NCBI GenBank assembly: GCA_938023085.1
Contig: CALHDP010000161.1
Location: forward strand, 1 to 34,344
From: an uncultured Collinsella sp.
GTDB lineage: Bacteria; Actinomycetota; Coriobacteriia; Coriobacteriales; Coriobacteriaceae
DNA: 34,344 bases
Direction: 5' to 3'
The notes under the pieces are model-generated. The model was given only the letters and a program-made list of their open reading frames with translations. It made no database searches and was not told the DNA's origin. Below are positions 7,749 through 15,912 of this stretch, one piece after another (position 1 is the stretch's first letter; each line of letters begins with the position of its first letter). The translations under genes were made by a program, and so were the position numbers.

Positions 7749-7910
7749 CGACAAACTCCTTACCAAGGTATGCATTCACTCTGAAAAATGCCGTCTTCCA
7801 GCATACACGAGGCCTCGCGCGCCCCGTTTGGTTTATCGTGTAATAACTTATGTCCATCCTGCCCCGACGGCACATCCACCGTCCGGCACGACATACCTGG
7901 AGGTCAAAAT
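7749..7910. promoter_or_regulatory. Divergent intergenic region between U32 gene and PBP gene
   Basis: This 162-bp gap must hold promoters for both divergent genes, but I could not assign a convincing -35/-10 pair on either strand. The AT-rich segment around 7835-7855 (GTGTAATAACTTATG) is the most promoter-like part. Ribosome-binding sites are clear: AAGGAG for the minus gene and GGAGG at 7899-7903 for the plus gene. Confidence 0.4.
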
Positions 7911-10121
7911 ATGGGTCCTCGCCAACGACAGGGACACAGCCGTTCAAAGACGCATGCCCTGCCCATAATCCTGCTCTCGTTTTTGGGCTTTTTGCTTATC
8001 GCGGGCGTGGCATTTGGCATCGGCATGGTCGGCAACGTCAACCGCTGGCTGTCCGATCTGCCCGACTACACCGACGCCAACGCGTATCTGGTGAGCGAGC
8101 CCACCGAGATCGTCGACTGCAACGGCAACAAGATCGCGAGCTTCTACACGCAAAACCGCAAGTCCATCACCAAGGACGAGGTCTCCCCCTACGTGCTGCA
8201 GGGCACCGTTGACGTCGAGGACGAGCGCTTCTACGAGCACGGCGGTATCGACCTGTGGGGTATCGCGCGTGCTGCGGTGGCAACCCTCGGCGGCGGGCAC
8301 GAAGGCGCCTCGACTATCACCCAGCAGCTGGTGCGCAACACCATCCTGCAGGAGGAGCAGTTCGACTCGACCATCGAGCGTAAGGTGCGCGAGGCCTACA
8401 TCGCCGTCAAGATGGAGGACATGTACTCCAAAGACGAGATCCTCATGATGTACCTCAACACCATCTACTACGGTCACGGCGCCTACGGCATCGAGGCCGC
8501 AGCCGAAACCTATCTGTCCAAGAGCGCCGCCGACCTCACCCTGAGCGAGGCCGCGCTGCTCATCGGCCTTCCCAACTCGCCCTCGCAGTACGACCCCACG
8601 GTCAATCCCGACCTGGCACTGTCCCGCCGCAACAAGGTTCTGGACAACATGCTGCGTCTGGGCCACATCACACAGGAAGAGCACGATGCCGCACAGGCTG
8701 AGCCCATCACGCTTAACGTGACCGAGATTTCGGGCAGTGGCGTCGATGTGTACTCTCAACCCTACTTTGTCTCCTACGTTAAGCAGCTGCTTGAGCAGGA
8801 GTTCTCCACCGACGTGCTCTTTAAGGGCGGTCTGACCGTCAAGACCACCATCGACCCCACCATGCAGCAGGTGGCCGAGGAGGCTGTGCGAGCGCAGCTC
8901 GACACGCTTTCGCTCGACGGCCTGGACATGGGCATGGTCGTCGTTGACCCCAAGACCGGCTACATCAAGTGCATGGTGGGCGGCTACGACTACAACGCCG
9001 ACGAGAATCACGTGAACCACGCTACGGCAAAGCGCCCCGTGGGCTCCACGTTTAAGGCCTTTACGCTGGCAACTGCCATCCAAAACGGCATGAACCCCAA
9101 CGTCACCCTCAACTGCAACTCGCCTCTTACAGCCAAGGGCACCACGACCAAGGTGCAAAACTATGCCAACCAGAGCTATGGCAACATCACGCTTAAGCAG
9201 GCAACGGCATACTCATCCAACACCGGCTACATTCAGGTGGCAGAAGCCATCGGCAACAACAAGATCATGTCGCTCGTCAAAAAGCTCGGCATCGATCCCG
9301 CCAAGGACAATATCGAGGACGTTCCCGTCATGACGCTCGGCACCGGGTCCATCTCGCCGCTCGAGATGGCATCGGCCTACGCCACTTTTGCCAACGGCGG
9401 CTATTATCGCCAGCCGATCGCCATCACTGAGATCGACTCGCGTACCGGCTCGGTTCTGTACCAGCACACCGACAATCCCTCACAGGTACTTACCGAGGGC
9501 GAGGCCGCCGCGGTCACCGATGTTCTGTCCGGCGTCATGAAGGGCGGCGGTACGGGTGCTGCCGGCGCCCTGAGCGTCAACCAGCCCTATGCCGGCAAGA
9601 CGGGCACCACCGACAACACCACCAACCTGTGGTTCTGCGGCTATACCCCGCAGCTGGCGTGCGCCCTGTGGACCGGCTATTCCGCGGGCGAGATTCCCAT
9701 CCAAAAATACGGCACAGACCTGCTGGGCGACAGCACCAACCTGCCTGTCTTTAAGCGGTTTATGAACACCGTTCTGACCGGTACCGAGCGCGAGGAGTTT
9801 GCGACCGGAACGGCGCCCACCTACAAGAACAACAGCGTCTGGAAGTTCTACGGCACCAACAACACCAAGAAGACGGAGAACGACGACAAGGACGAGAACG
9901 AGGACGAAGAGGAAACCACAACGACGACGACAACGACGACCACGACCACCGAGACCACGGGCGGCGACACCACCGGCGGCACCGGTACGACCGGTGGCTC
10001 GACGGGCGGCTCCACTGGTGGTTCGACCGGCGGCGATGGCGGCACGCCTACGCCTACGCCTACGCCTACGCCTACGCCCACTCCCGACCCCTCGCCCACG
10101 CCTGACGATACGGTCGGCTAG
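7911..10121 (+). CDS. Class A penicillin-binding protein (PBP1A-type transglycosylase/transpeptidase)
   Basis: A 736-residue bifunctional cell-wall enzyme that polymerises and cross-links peptidoglycan on the outer face of the membrane. A short basic N-terminus precedes one membrane segment (about residues 18-40). The GT51 domain has the EDERFYEHGG motif at 103 (catalytic Glu103) and GASTITQQLVRN. The transpeptidase has STFK (catalytic Ser379), SSN (435-437) and KTGTT (563-567). The last 90 residues are low complexity: an Asp/Glu run, a poly-Thr tract, Thr-Gly-Gly and Ser-Thr-Gly-Gly repeats, then Pro-Thr repeats, as in wall-spanning linkers. Start ATG 7911 has GGAGG 7 bases upstream; the earlier in-frame ATG at 7788 lacks a good site. 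A strong terminator follows. Confidence 0.95.
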   Translation: MGPRQRQGHSRSKTHALPIILLSFLGFLLIAGVAFGIGMVGNVNRWLSDLPDYTDANAYLVSEPTEIVDCNGNKIASFYTQNRKSITKDEVSPYVLQGTVDVEDERFYEHGGIDLWGIARAAVATLGGGHEGASTITQQLVRNTILQEEQFDSTIERKVREAYIAVKMEDMYSKDEILMMYLNTIYYGHGAYGIEAAAETYLSKSAADLTLSEAALLIGLPNSPSQYDPTVNPDLALSRRNKVLDNMLRLGHITQEEHDAAQAEPITLNVTEISGSGVDVYSQPYFVSYVKQLLEQEFSTDVLFKGGLTVKTTIDPTMQQVAEEAVRAQLDTLSLDGLDMGMVVVDPKTGYIKCMVGGYDYNADENHVNHATAKRPVGSTFKAFTLATAIQNGMNPNVTLNCNSPLTAKGTTTKVQNYANQSYGNITLKQATAYSSNTGYIQVAEAIGNNKIMSLVKKLGIDPAKDNIEDVPVMTLGTGSISPLEMASAYATFANGGYYRQPIAITEIDSRTGSVLYQHTDNPSQVLTEGEAAAVTDVLSGVMKGGGTGAAGALSVNQPYAGKTGTTDNTTNLWFCGYTPQLACALWTGYSAGEIPIQKYGTDLLGDSTNLPVFKRFMNTVLTGTEREEFATGTAPTYKNNSVWKFYGTNNTKKTENDDKDENEDEEETTTTTTTTTTTTETTGGDTTGGTGTTGGSTGGSTGGSTGGDGGTPTPTPTPTPTPTPDPSPTPDDTVG
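9916..10079 (+). repeat. Tandem short repeats coding the PBP tail
   Basis: Three adjacent repeat types lie in one frame: an ACN-rich poly-threonine tract (about 9916-9957), a glycine-rich block with a degenerate 12-base unit coding S/T-T-G-G (about 9992-10034), and the 6-base unit ACGCCT repeated five times plus one variant copy (10044-10079) coding Thr-Pro. All unit lengths are multiples of three, so gain or loss of copies would lengthen or shorten the linker without a frameshift. Confidence 0.8.
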
Positions 10122-10146
10122 AAATTCATCCAGCCATAAGCAACAG

Positions 10147-10185
10147 GGCCCCCGAGCAGCTTATTAAACTGCTCGGGGGCCTTTT
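10147..10185 (+). terminator. Rho-independent terminator of PBP gene
   Basis: GGCCCCCGAGCAG (10147-10159) pairs perfectly with CTGCTCGGGGGCC (10169-10181) around a 9-base loop, followed by TTTT. It lies 25 bases after the PBP stop codon. Confidence 0.93.
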
Positions 10186-10226
10186 AGTTCGAAGCGGCCT
10201 GGTAGGCGATCTTTATACCGGCAGAC

Positions 10227-10261
10227 AAAAAAAGGGGGGTACCGACCAACGTCGATACCCC
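10227..10261 (-). terminator. Rho-independent terminator of argR
   Basis: On the minus strand GGGGTA (10261-10256) pairs with TACCCC (10241-10236), extended by a T-G pair and CGAC/GTCG around a four-base loop. Two more C residues and seven T residues (10233-10227) follow. It lies 51 bases downstream of the argR stop codon. Confidence 0.88.
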
Positions 10262-10312
10262 TTACAAGCCACTATGTCAGCGCGCACAGTGCCGAGCGCA
10301 CGACCCGCACGC

Positions 10313-10750
10313 CTACTTGCGAGAATTGCTCAGCTTATTGATCAGCGCCTCAAGACGCTCGCCGTCCTCGGCCGTCTGGGCAATAACCAAAATCGTATCG
10401 TTGCCGGCAAGCGAGCCAAGCACATCGGGCAGCTCTGCCGCATCAACAGCGGCGGCGATGCCGGAAGCCGTGCCAGGCTGAGCCTTGATCATAACCAGAT
10501 TATCGGTGCGCAGAACGCCCGTTACGAGCTCGGAAACCATACGCTGCAGGTGCAGGTCCTCTGCCAGAACATAGATGCCCTCAGGGAGCTTACGCAGCCC
10601 CATGTCGGCAATATCGCGAGAGACAGTCGCCTGCGTGCAATCAAAGCCCATAGCGCGGAGCTCATCGACCAGCACGCGCTGCGTGCGGACGTCCTTATTG
10701 CGCACAATATCTCTAATGGCATCCTGGCGCCCATTGCGTTTTTTAGCCAT
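10313..10750 (-). CDS. argR: Arginine repressor ArgR
   Basis: Arginine-sensing transcription factor that binds operators of arginine metabolism genes as a hexamer. The 145-residue protein has an N-terminal winged helix with the recognition motif TQATVSRDI at residues 39-47, including the conserved Ser44-Arg45. Its C-terminal oligomerisation and arginine-binding domain has GTASGIAAAVD and a GNDTILVIA strand. I chose ATG 10750, preceded by GAGAGGG; the frame runs 33 bases further to a less likely start. Palindromes upstream (10784-10798, 10839-10876) are candidates for autoregulation. No arginine biosynthesis genes are adjacent, so its targets lie elsewhere. Confidence 0.94.
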   Translation of the reverse strand: MAKKRNGRQDAIRDIVRNKDVRTQRVLVDELRAMGFDCTQATVSRDIADMGLRKLPEGIYVLAEDLHLQRMVSELVTGVLRTDNLVMIKAQPGTASGIAAAVDAAELPDVLGSLAGNDTILVIAQTAEDGERLEALINKLSNSRK

Positions 10751-10783
10751 ACAAACCCTCTCTCCAAAAGATGGCGGAGACAA

Positions 10784-10798
10784 TCAATCAGTGATTGA
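10784..10798. promoter_or_regulatory. Palindrome upstream of argR (candidate ARG box)
   Basis: TCAATCA-G-TGATTGA is a perfect 7-bp inverted repeat with a one-base centre, 34-48 bases upstream of the argR start. ArgR operators are AT-rich palindromes with TGA/TCA arms, so it could be an autoregulatory site. This is inferred from shape and position only. Confidence 0.45.
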
Positions 10799-10838
10799 AT
10801 AGTTTAACGCTATTTGAAGGCTTTTGTGTATAAGAACG

Positions 10839-10876
10839 CATTTCGAAACAATTCTATGCAAATTTGTTTCGAAATG
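10839..10876. promoter_or_regulatory. 13-bp inverted repeat upstream of argR
   Basis: CATTTCGAAACAA (10839-10851) and its exact reverse complement (10864-10876) are separated by 12 bases. Each arm contains the 8-bp palindrome TTTCGAAA, so there are two identical half-sites with centres 26 bp apart. It overlaps the region just upstream of a TATACA box on the minus strand (10832-10827) that could be the argR -10. It may be an operator, or a hairpin at the 3' end of the glycosyltransferase transcript. Confidence 0.5.
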
Positions 10877-10882
10877 AGCCGT

Positions 10883-11923
10883 TTAGGCGGTTTTTACGCC
10901 CGTCCGGTTGAGAAAAGCTGCCAGATGCGTACACATCACGCAGCGCGCGGGCTTGGCACTGGCGATCGGCCCAAACAACAGACCGAGTCCCCGATGGTTG
11001 TCCTTGAGCGCGGCGACCATCTGACGGGTTCGAGGCGCCTCGAGCATATCACGCATGCGGGCGGAACGCTCAATTGACGACACCCCATGCGGGCTCAGAC
11101 ACAAATTCTCGATGCAGGCGACCAGTCCGGCAAAGTAGAACTTTTGGCTTGCCAGCTTGAGCCGACCACCGCTATCTGCTTCCGAGAGTGAGTCCGCAAG
11201 CTCGTCGAGCGCTCGAGTGTCATCGGATATCCTGGCATACATGGTGGGATCAAAGGCATCTGTAAGCTTAGGTGCCACCGCGTGGAAACAAGCGTCGCCG
11301 CAGCCGGACACGAATCGTGCCTGCGAGAGCGCATAAGCCATAAACTCAACCGTACGGTACGCCTTGCCGCGCGACAGGCATGCCTCAAACAGCGGACGGC
11401 TATACATCGCGCCAGAGGTCTGAGCGACTAGGCCGCCCAAAATCAACTGGGGCAGCCCAGTCACCATAGAAGACTCGTCTTCTATGGCAATAGAGGCAGC
11501 ATCCAAGACGCGCGAATGACGCTCGCGATGCGCATCGTATCGATCGAGCGACACCGAGGGGAACACCATGTCTGCCGCAGTATCGCACGCGATATCGACC
11601 ATCTTGGAAAGGGCCTGCGGAGCAAACCACTCATCGGCGTTCATGGCGATGATGTGAGAGCCGCGCGAGGCATCAAAACCGGCACGAATACAAGCGCCGC
11701 GCTTCGCGTCCTCGACGTCAATCAAATCAATATGGATGTCCCTGTCGGCAGCAACTTGAAGCGAATGGCGCACACCGGGCGCAGCATCGCGGCAAACAAC
11801 GACAATCTGCAAATCGTAGAGGTCTTGGTTCTGGATACTCTCGAGCGCACGCATCGCATAGCTGGGCGAACCTTCTACCACAAGGATCACCGAAAGTCGC
11901 GGATGCGAGCCACGTCGAACCAA
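10883..11923 (-). CDS. Family 2 glycosyltransferase
   Basis: A 346-residue GT-A fold glycosyltransferase, expected to move a sugar from a nucleotide-sugar to a surface polymer or lipid. The N-terminal third matches the family: the LSVILVV strand with a conserved segment after it, ALESIQNQDLYDLQIVVV near residues 27-44, and a DxD-like NADEWF motif near 95. The C-terminal two thirds are divergent and mostly helical, with no clear membrane segment. The start appears to be TTG at 11923 with GAGAGG about 9 bases upstream. It stands alone between truA and argR, with no other polysaccharide genes nearby, so acceptor and product cannot be guessed. Confidence 0.78.
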   Translation of the reverse strand: MVRRGSHPRLSVILVVEGSPSYAMRALESIQNQDLYDLQIVVVCRDAAPGVRHSLQVAADRDIHIDLIDVEDAKRGACIRAGFDASRGSHIIAMNADEWFAPQALSKMVDIACDTAADMVFPSVSLDRYDAHRERHSRVLDAASIAIEDESSMVTGLPQLILGGLVAQTSGAMYSRPLFEACLSRGKAYRTVEFMAYALSQARFVSGCGDACFHAVAPKLTDAFDPTMYARISDDTRALDELADSLSEADSGGRLKLASQKFYFAGLVACIENLCLSPHGVSSIERSARMRDMLEAPRTRQMVAALKDNHRGLGLLFGPIASAKPARCVMCTHLAAFLNRTGVKTA

Positions 11924-12084
11924 GTTATCCGTCCTCTCGACAGCAATGAATCAAACCGTGGTTCATGGTACACCCCGACAATAAAAGCAATTAGACACCG
12001 GTTGTATTGCACGCCAAGAACAGATGTTGCACACGCGCAGCCCACAGATGACGGGTGTCGACGCACGACGCGTCGAGCCCTCCC

Positions 12085-12909
12085 CTAGTCGAGCACGACG
12101 AGCTCGGCGGGATCGTAATCCACGCCCATAAACGTAAGGCCGCAGGCAGGAGCCGTGGGGCCCGCAGCGGTACGGTCGCAAGCATCGATGACCTCGCGCA
12201 TCCACTCGGGTTCACGGCGATGCATGCCAATCTTGACAAGCGTGCCCACGATCGTGCGGACCATCGAATGCAGAAACGCATTGCCCTCGATGGTAAACGT
12301 CAGGATGTCCTCGCCAAACGCAACCTCATGGCCAAACTCGGCGCGCATTACGCAGCGGTGCGTAGGTTTGCCCACGGCAGAGGCAACCTTGCAAAAGCTT
12401 TTAAAGTCCTGCTCGCCCAAAAGCGCAGGGCAGGCGGCCGCCATCGCATCGACGTCGAGGGGATAGCGATGCCACCACACAGCACCGCGTGACAGCACGG
12501 GCCGCGCATCACGATCGGCAATGCGATAGGTGTAAGTGCGAGAGCGCGCGTCAAAGCGCGCAGAAAAGCCCTTACGAGCCTTGTAGACCTCGTTTATGGC
12601 GATATCTTTGGGCAGGAGGGCATCCATAGCCCGCAGCCACCTACGGCGCGTTAAAGACAGCTCAGCGTCCGTTACGGGCACGCTGATGTACTGTGCCACC
12701 GCGTGCACGCCGGCATCGGTACGCCCCGCACACGTCAGGTCGATCGGGCGGCGAAGCAGTGTCTCGATAGCACGACGAAGCTCGCCCGCAACCGTCGTCT
12801 GCCCCGGCTGCTCGGCAAATCCGCTATAGGACGAGCCGTCATAGGCCACGCGAAACACCAACGTGGCATCGAGCTCGGGAATCGAATTGAAATCAGACGG
12901 CGCGGTCAT
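12085..12909 (-). CDS. truA: tRNA pseudouridine synthase A
   Basis: Isomerises uridines 38-40 in the anticodon stem of tRNAs to pseudouridine. The 274-residue protein has the FRVAYDGSSYSGFAEQP opening block at residues 19-35 and the catalytic motif AGRTDAGVHA at 61-70, with Asp65 the nucleophile. FLHSMVRTIVGTLVKIG lies near the C-terminal domain. Start ATG 12909 is preferred because GGGAG sits 5 bases upstream; a TTG 15 bases earlier is less likely. It is the last gene of the ribosomal protein cluster, a common actinobacterial position, but a strong terminator stands between it and rplQ, so it relies on readthrough or on a promoter I could not see. Confidence 0.95.
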   Translation of the reverse strand: MTAPSDFNSIPELDATLVFRVAYDGSSYSGFAEQPGQTTVAGELRRAIETLLRRPIDLTCAGRTDAGVHAVAQYISVPVTDAELSLTRRRWLRAMDALLPKDIAINEVYKARKGFSARFDARSRTYTYRIADRDARPVLSRGAVWWHRYPLDVDAMAAACPALLGEQDFKSFCKVASAVGKPTHRCVMRAEFGHEVAFGEDILTFTIEGNAFLHSMVRTIVGTLVKIGMHRREPEWMREVIDACDRTAAGPTAPACGLTFMGVDYDPAELVVLD

Positions 12910-12944
12910 GGGCGCTCCCAACAAACAATCAACGGTATCGCGAC

Positions 12945-12975
12945 AAAAAAAGAGGGGTACGCGAACGTACCCCTC
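12945..12975 (-). terminator. Rho-independent terminator after rplQ
   Basis: On the minus strand GAGGGGTACG (12975-12966), loop TTCG, CGTACCCCTC (12961-12952) and seven T residues (12951-12945). A perfect 10-bp stem with a UUCG tetraloop is about as strong as such terminators get. It lies 26 bases after rplQ and 35 bases before the truA start. Confidence 0.95.
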
Positions 12976-13001
12976 GAATATAGCCTATGCAGACGGAATG
13001 T

Positions 13002-13484
13002 CTACTCAGCGGTCTCCTCAGCAGGAGCCTCCTCGGCAGCGGTCTCCTCGACAGCCTCAACCTTCTTGGGAGCAGCGGCCTTCTTGGGGGCCGGAGCAGC
13101 CTTCTTGGCCTTAGGCGTGCAAGGCTCGGTGACGAGCTCCATGATAACGATAGGAGCGTTGTCGCCCTTACGGTTACCGAGCTTCATGATGCGGGTGTAA
13201 CCGCCGTTGCGGTCCTGCCACATGCCCTGGGCAGCCTTGTCGAAGATCTCGGCAACGAGCTGCTTATCGCCGAGCTTGGCGATGGCCAGACGACGAGAGT
13301 GCAGGTCGCCCTTCTTGGCCCAGGTGATGATCGGCTCGACGACCGAACGCAGCGCCTTAGCGCGGGTCTCGGTGGTCTTGATGCGGTCGTTCTCGAAGAG
13401 GGCCTTGGCCAGGCTCTTCTTCATGGCCTTGGTGTGGCTCGCATCGGTGCCGAGCTTCAGGCCCTTCTTAACGTTGTGACGCAT
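13002..13484 (-). CDS. rplQ: 50S ribosomal protein L17
   Basis: Large-subunit protein near the peptide exit tunnel. The first 115 or so residues are standard L17: MRHNVKKGLKLGTDASHTKAM at the start, then the EPIITWAKKG segment. The remaining 45 residues are a low-complexity Lys/Ala/Pro then Glu/Ala tail absent from short L17 proteins but common in actinobacteria. It follows rpoA by 30 bases, has a GAGGAG ribosome-binding site, and is followed by a strong terminator, so it closes the main operon. Confidence 0.96.
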   Translation of the reverse strand: MRHNVKKGLKLGTDASHTKAMKKSLAKALFENDRIKTTETRAKALRSVVEPIITWAKKGDLHSRRLAIAKLGDKQLVAEIFDKAAQGMWQDRNGGYTRIMKLGNRKGDNAPIVIMELVTEPCTPKAKKAAPAPKKAAAPKKVEAVEETAAEEAPAEETAE

Positions 13485-13514
13485 GGTCTAGTTTCTCCTC
13501 AAATATGCGAAGCA

Positions 13515-14456
13515 TTAAGCCTTCAGGCTCAGGCCCATGGACTCAAGCTTGTCCTTCACTTCCTCGATCGACTTAACACCGAAGTTACGGATGTTCAGCA
13601 GATCGTTCTCCGAGAACTCAACGAGCTGACGGACCGAGTGAATGCTGGCGCGCTTAAGGCAGTTGTAGGAACGGACGGAAAGGTCCAGATCCTCGATCTG
13701 CTTGTCCAGCTCGGCGTTGTCGTTGGTGACCTCGGGAGCGAAGATCGAAGCCTCCTCCTCGACCTCGGGGGTCTCGGCAAGGTTCATAAAGGCGGCCATA
13801 TGCTGGTTGATGATATTGGCAGCCTGGACCACGGCGTCGCGCGGGGCGATGGAACCGTTGGTCTCGATCTCGAGGACAAGGCGGTCGTAGTCGGTGTGCT
13901 GACCGACACGGCAAGCCTCAACGAGCTTGGCGCAACGGGACACCGGCGAGTACAGCGAGTCGACGTGGATCACACCGATGGGATCGTTGTCGCGCTTGTT
14001 AGCCTCGCCAGAGACATAGCCGCGGCCATAGCCGATGCGCATGCTCATGGTGAGATGGCCACCCTCGGTGAGCGTAGCAATATGCTGCTCGGGGTTGACC
14101 AACTCAAACTCGGACGGAATAAAGAAGTCCGCACCGGTGACCTCGCAGGGGCCGTCAACCGAGATGGTGGCGGTCGCCTCGTCGGTCGTGCCGAGAGCCC
14201 TGAAGACAAGACCCTTGACATTCAGGACGATGTCGGTGACATCCTCGACCATGTTAGGGATGGTCATGAACTCGTGCTGCGCACCATCGATCTGAATAGC
14301 CTCGACGGCTGCACCCTCGAGCGAGGACAGAAGAACGCGACGAAGGGAGTTACCCAGCGTATCGCCGTAGCCACGCTCGAGCGGCTCGACGGAGACACGA
14401 GCAGACGTCTCGTTGATCTCTTCGACCTGAACCTGAGGCCTAATGAATTCTGACAT
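13515..14456 (-). CDS. rpoA: DNA-directed RNA polymerase subunit alpha
   Basis: Alpha subunit whose dimer nucleates RNA polymerase assembly. The 313-residue protein has the N-terminal dimerisation domain, with EPLERGYGDTLGNSLRRVLL near residues 24-43. An acidic linker (EVEEEASIFAPEVTNDNAELD) leads to the C-terminal domain that contacts UP elements and activators, with LSVRSYNCLKRA and NIRNFGVKSIEEVKDKL helix-hairpin-helix segments. Length is typical for Gram-positive alpha. It sits between rpsD (32 bases) and rplQ (30 bases), the classic alpha operon order. Confidence 0.98.
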   Translation of the reverse strand: MSEFIRPQVQVEEINETSARVSVEPLERGYGDTLGNSLRRVLLSSLEGAAVEAIQIDGAQHEFMTIPNMVEDVTDIVLNVKGLVFRALGTTDEATATISVDGPCEVTGADFFIPSEFELVNPEQHIATLTEGGHLTMSMRIGYGRGYVSGEANKRDNDPIGVIHVDSLYSPVSRCAKLVEACRVGQHTDYDRLVLEIETNGSIAPRDAVVQAANIINQHMAAFMNLAETPEVEEEASIFAPEVTNDNAELDKQIEDLDLSVRSYNCLKRASIHSVRQLVEFSENDLLNIRNFGVKSIEEVKDKLESMGLSLKA

Positions 14457-14488
14457 GTATTACCTCCAGCCTCAGCAGCCCGGATGGA

Positions 14489-15085
14489 CTACTTAGAGTA
14501 GAGCTCGACGATGAGCTGCTCGTTGATATCACCGCTGATCTGCTCACGCGTCGGCAGAGCGAGCACGTTACCAGACAGCTTCTCGATATCGACCTCGAGC
14601 CAGCCAGGGACCTCAAAGCGCTCGGAGGAAATCAGAGCCTCCTTGATGGGGAGGAGGTCACGGAACTTCTCGCCGACAGCGACGACGTCGCCGGCCTTGA
14701 CGCGGTAGGACGGGATGTCCACGCGCTTGCCGTTCACGGTGAAGTGACCGTGACGGACGGACTGACGAGCCTCTTTGCGGGTGCGGGCGAAGCCAAGACG
14801 GAAGACGACGTTGTCGAGGCGAGACTCAAGGATGATCATGAGGTTCTCACCGGTGACGCCGTTCATCTTACGGGCCTTGTTGAAGTAGCCGTGGAACTGC
14901 TTCTCCAGAACGCCATAGATGAACTTGACCTTCTGCTTCTCACGCAGCTGCATGCCGTACTCAGATTCCTTGCGACGGCGCTTGGGCTGACGGATAGATT
15001 CCTTCTTGCTGCTGTAACCGAGCTCAGCGGGATCGATCCCGAGCTGACGGCAGCGCTTAAGAACAGGAGTCCTGTCGATTGCCAT
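14489..15085 (-). CDS. rpsD: 30S ribosomal protein S4
   Basis: Primary 16S rRNA-binding protein of the small subunit; in several bacteria it also represses its own operon. The 198-residue protein has a basic N-terminal domain with RQPKRRRKESEYGMQLREKQK and a central S4 RNA-binding domain, including SRLDNVVFRLGFARTRKEAR near residues 88-107. Only one cysteine is present near the N-terminus (Cys12), so this is the form without the zinc site. It lies 19 bases after rpsK. Confidence 0.97.
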   Translation of the reverse strand: MAIDRTPVLKRCRQLGIDPAELGYSSKKESIRQPKRRRKESEYGMQLREKQKVKFIYGVLEKQFHGYFNKARKMNGVTGENLMIILESRLDNVVFRLGFARTRKEARQSVRHGHFTVNGKRVDIPSYRVKAGDVVAVGEKFRDLLPIKEALISSERFEVPGWLEVDIEKLSGNVLALPTREQISGDINEQLIVELYSK

Positions 15086-15104
15086 ATTGATACGATCCTT
15101 TCAG

Positions 15105-15509
15105 TTACACGCGGCGACGCTTCTTGGGGCGGCAGCCGTTGTGCGGAATGGGGGTCTTGTCCTGGATGCTCGAGACCTCGAGGCCAGCAGCCTGGAGGGA
15201 GCGGATGGCGGTCTCACGACCGGAGCCGGGGCCCTTGACGAAGACGGAAACCTTCTTCATACCGTGCTCCATGGCCTGCTTGGCAGCAGCCTCGGCAGCC
15301 ATCTGGGCAGCGAACGGCGTGGACTTACGGGAGCCCTTGAAGCCCACCTGGCCAGCCGACTTCCAGGAAATGACGTTGCCCTGGGGATCGGTGATCGAAA
15401 CGATCGTGTTGTTGAACGTAGAACGAATGTGAGCCTGGCCCACGGAAATGTTCTTACGGTCCGCGCGCTTCAGACGGGCAGCGCGAACGTTCTTCTTAGC
15501 AGTAGCCAT
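15105..15509 (-). CDS. rpsK: 30S ribosomal protein S11
   Basis: Platform protein of the 30S subunit. The 134-residue sequence has a basic lysine-rich N-terminus, the family block AHIRSTFNNTIVSITDPQGN near residues 26-45, and the C-terminal GCRPKKRRRV tail. Length and motifs are fully typical. It lies 14 bases from rpsM and 19 from rpsD, so translation is probably coupled in the operon. Confidence 0.98.
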   Translation of the reverse strand: MATAKKNVRAARLKRADRKNISVGQAHIRSTFNNTIVSITDPQGNVISWKSAGQVGFKGSRKSTPFAAQMAAEAAAKQAMEHGMKKVSVFVKGPGSGRETAIRSLQAAGLEVSSIQDKTPIPHNGCRPKKRRRV

Positions 15510-15523
15510 CTATCTAGCGCTCC

Positions 15524-15898
15524 TTATTTCTTCTTCTTAGCACCGATCTGACGCTTCGGGCCCTTGCGGGTACGAGCGTTAGTGTGGGTGCGCTGGCCGC
15601 GGACCGGGAGGCCCTTGCGGTGACGAAGGCCGCGGTTGCAGCCGATGTCCATAAGGCGCTTGACGTTCTGGTTGCGCTCACGGCGGAGGTCGCCCTCAAC
15701 CATGATCTGATTCTTATCGATATAATCGCGGATGGCGTTAACCTCATCCTCGGTGAGGTCCTTAACGCGCGTATCCACGTTAACGTTGCACTCGACGCAA
15801 ATCTTCGTCGCAGTGGTGCGGCCGATGCCGTAAATGTAGGTCAGACCGATCTCAACGCGCTTCTCACGCGGGAGGTCGACACCATTAATACGGGCCAA
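15524..15898 (-). CDS. rpsM: 30S ribosomal protein S13
   Basis: Head protein of the 30S subunit that contacts the P-site tRNA and forms intersubunit bridges. The 124-residue protein opens with MARINGVDLPREKRVEIGLT and has the IYGIGRTTATKIC helix-two-turn-helix segment. A basic C-terminal tail (HRKGLPVRGQRTHTNARTRKG) ends in a lysine run. The start codon is TTG, preceded by GAGAGGAG at good spacing; this is the only start that keeps the conserved N-terminus. Confidence 0.97.
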   Translation of the reverse strand: MARINGVDLPREKRVEIGLTYIYGIGRTTATKICVECNVNVDTRVKDLTEDEVNAIRDYIDKNQIMVEGDLRRERNQNVKRLMDIGCNRGLRHRKGLPVRGQRTHTNARTRKGPKRQIGAKKKK

Positions 15899-15912
15899 CG
15901 TAGTCTCCTCTC

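Noticed and set aside
12987..14453. Long open frame on the plus strand opposite rplQ and rpoA
   Set aside because: It lies antisense to two ribosomal/RNA polymerase genes with perfect family matches; GC-rich codon bias leaves the opposite strand open. No ribosome-binding site or known motif.
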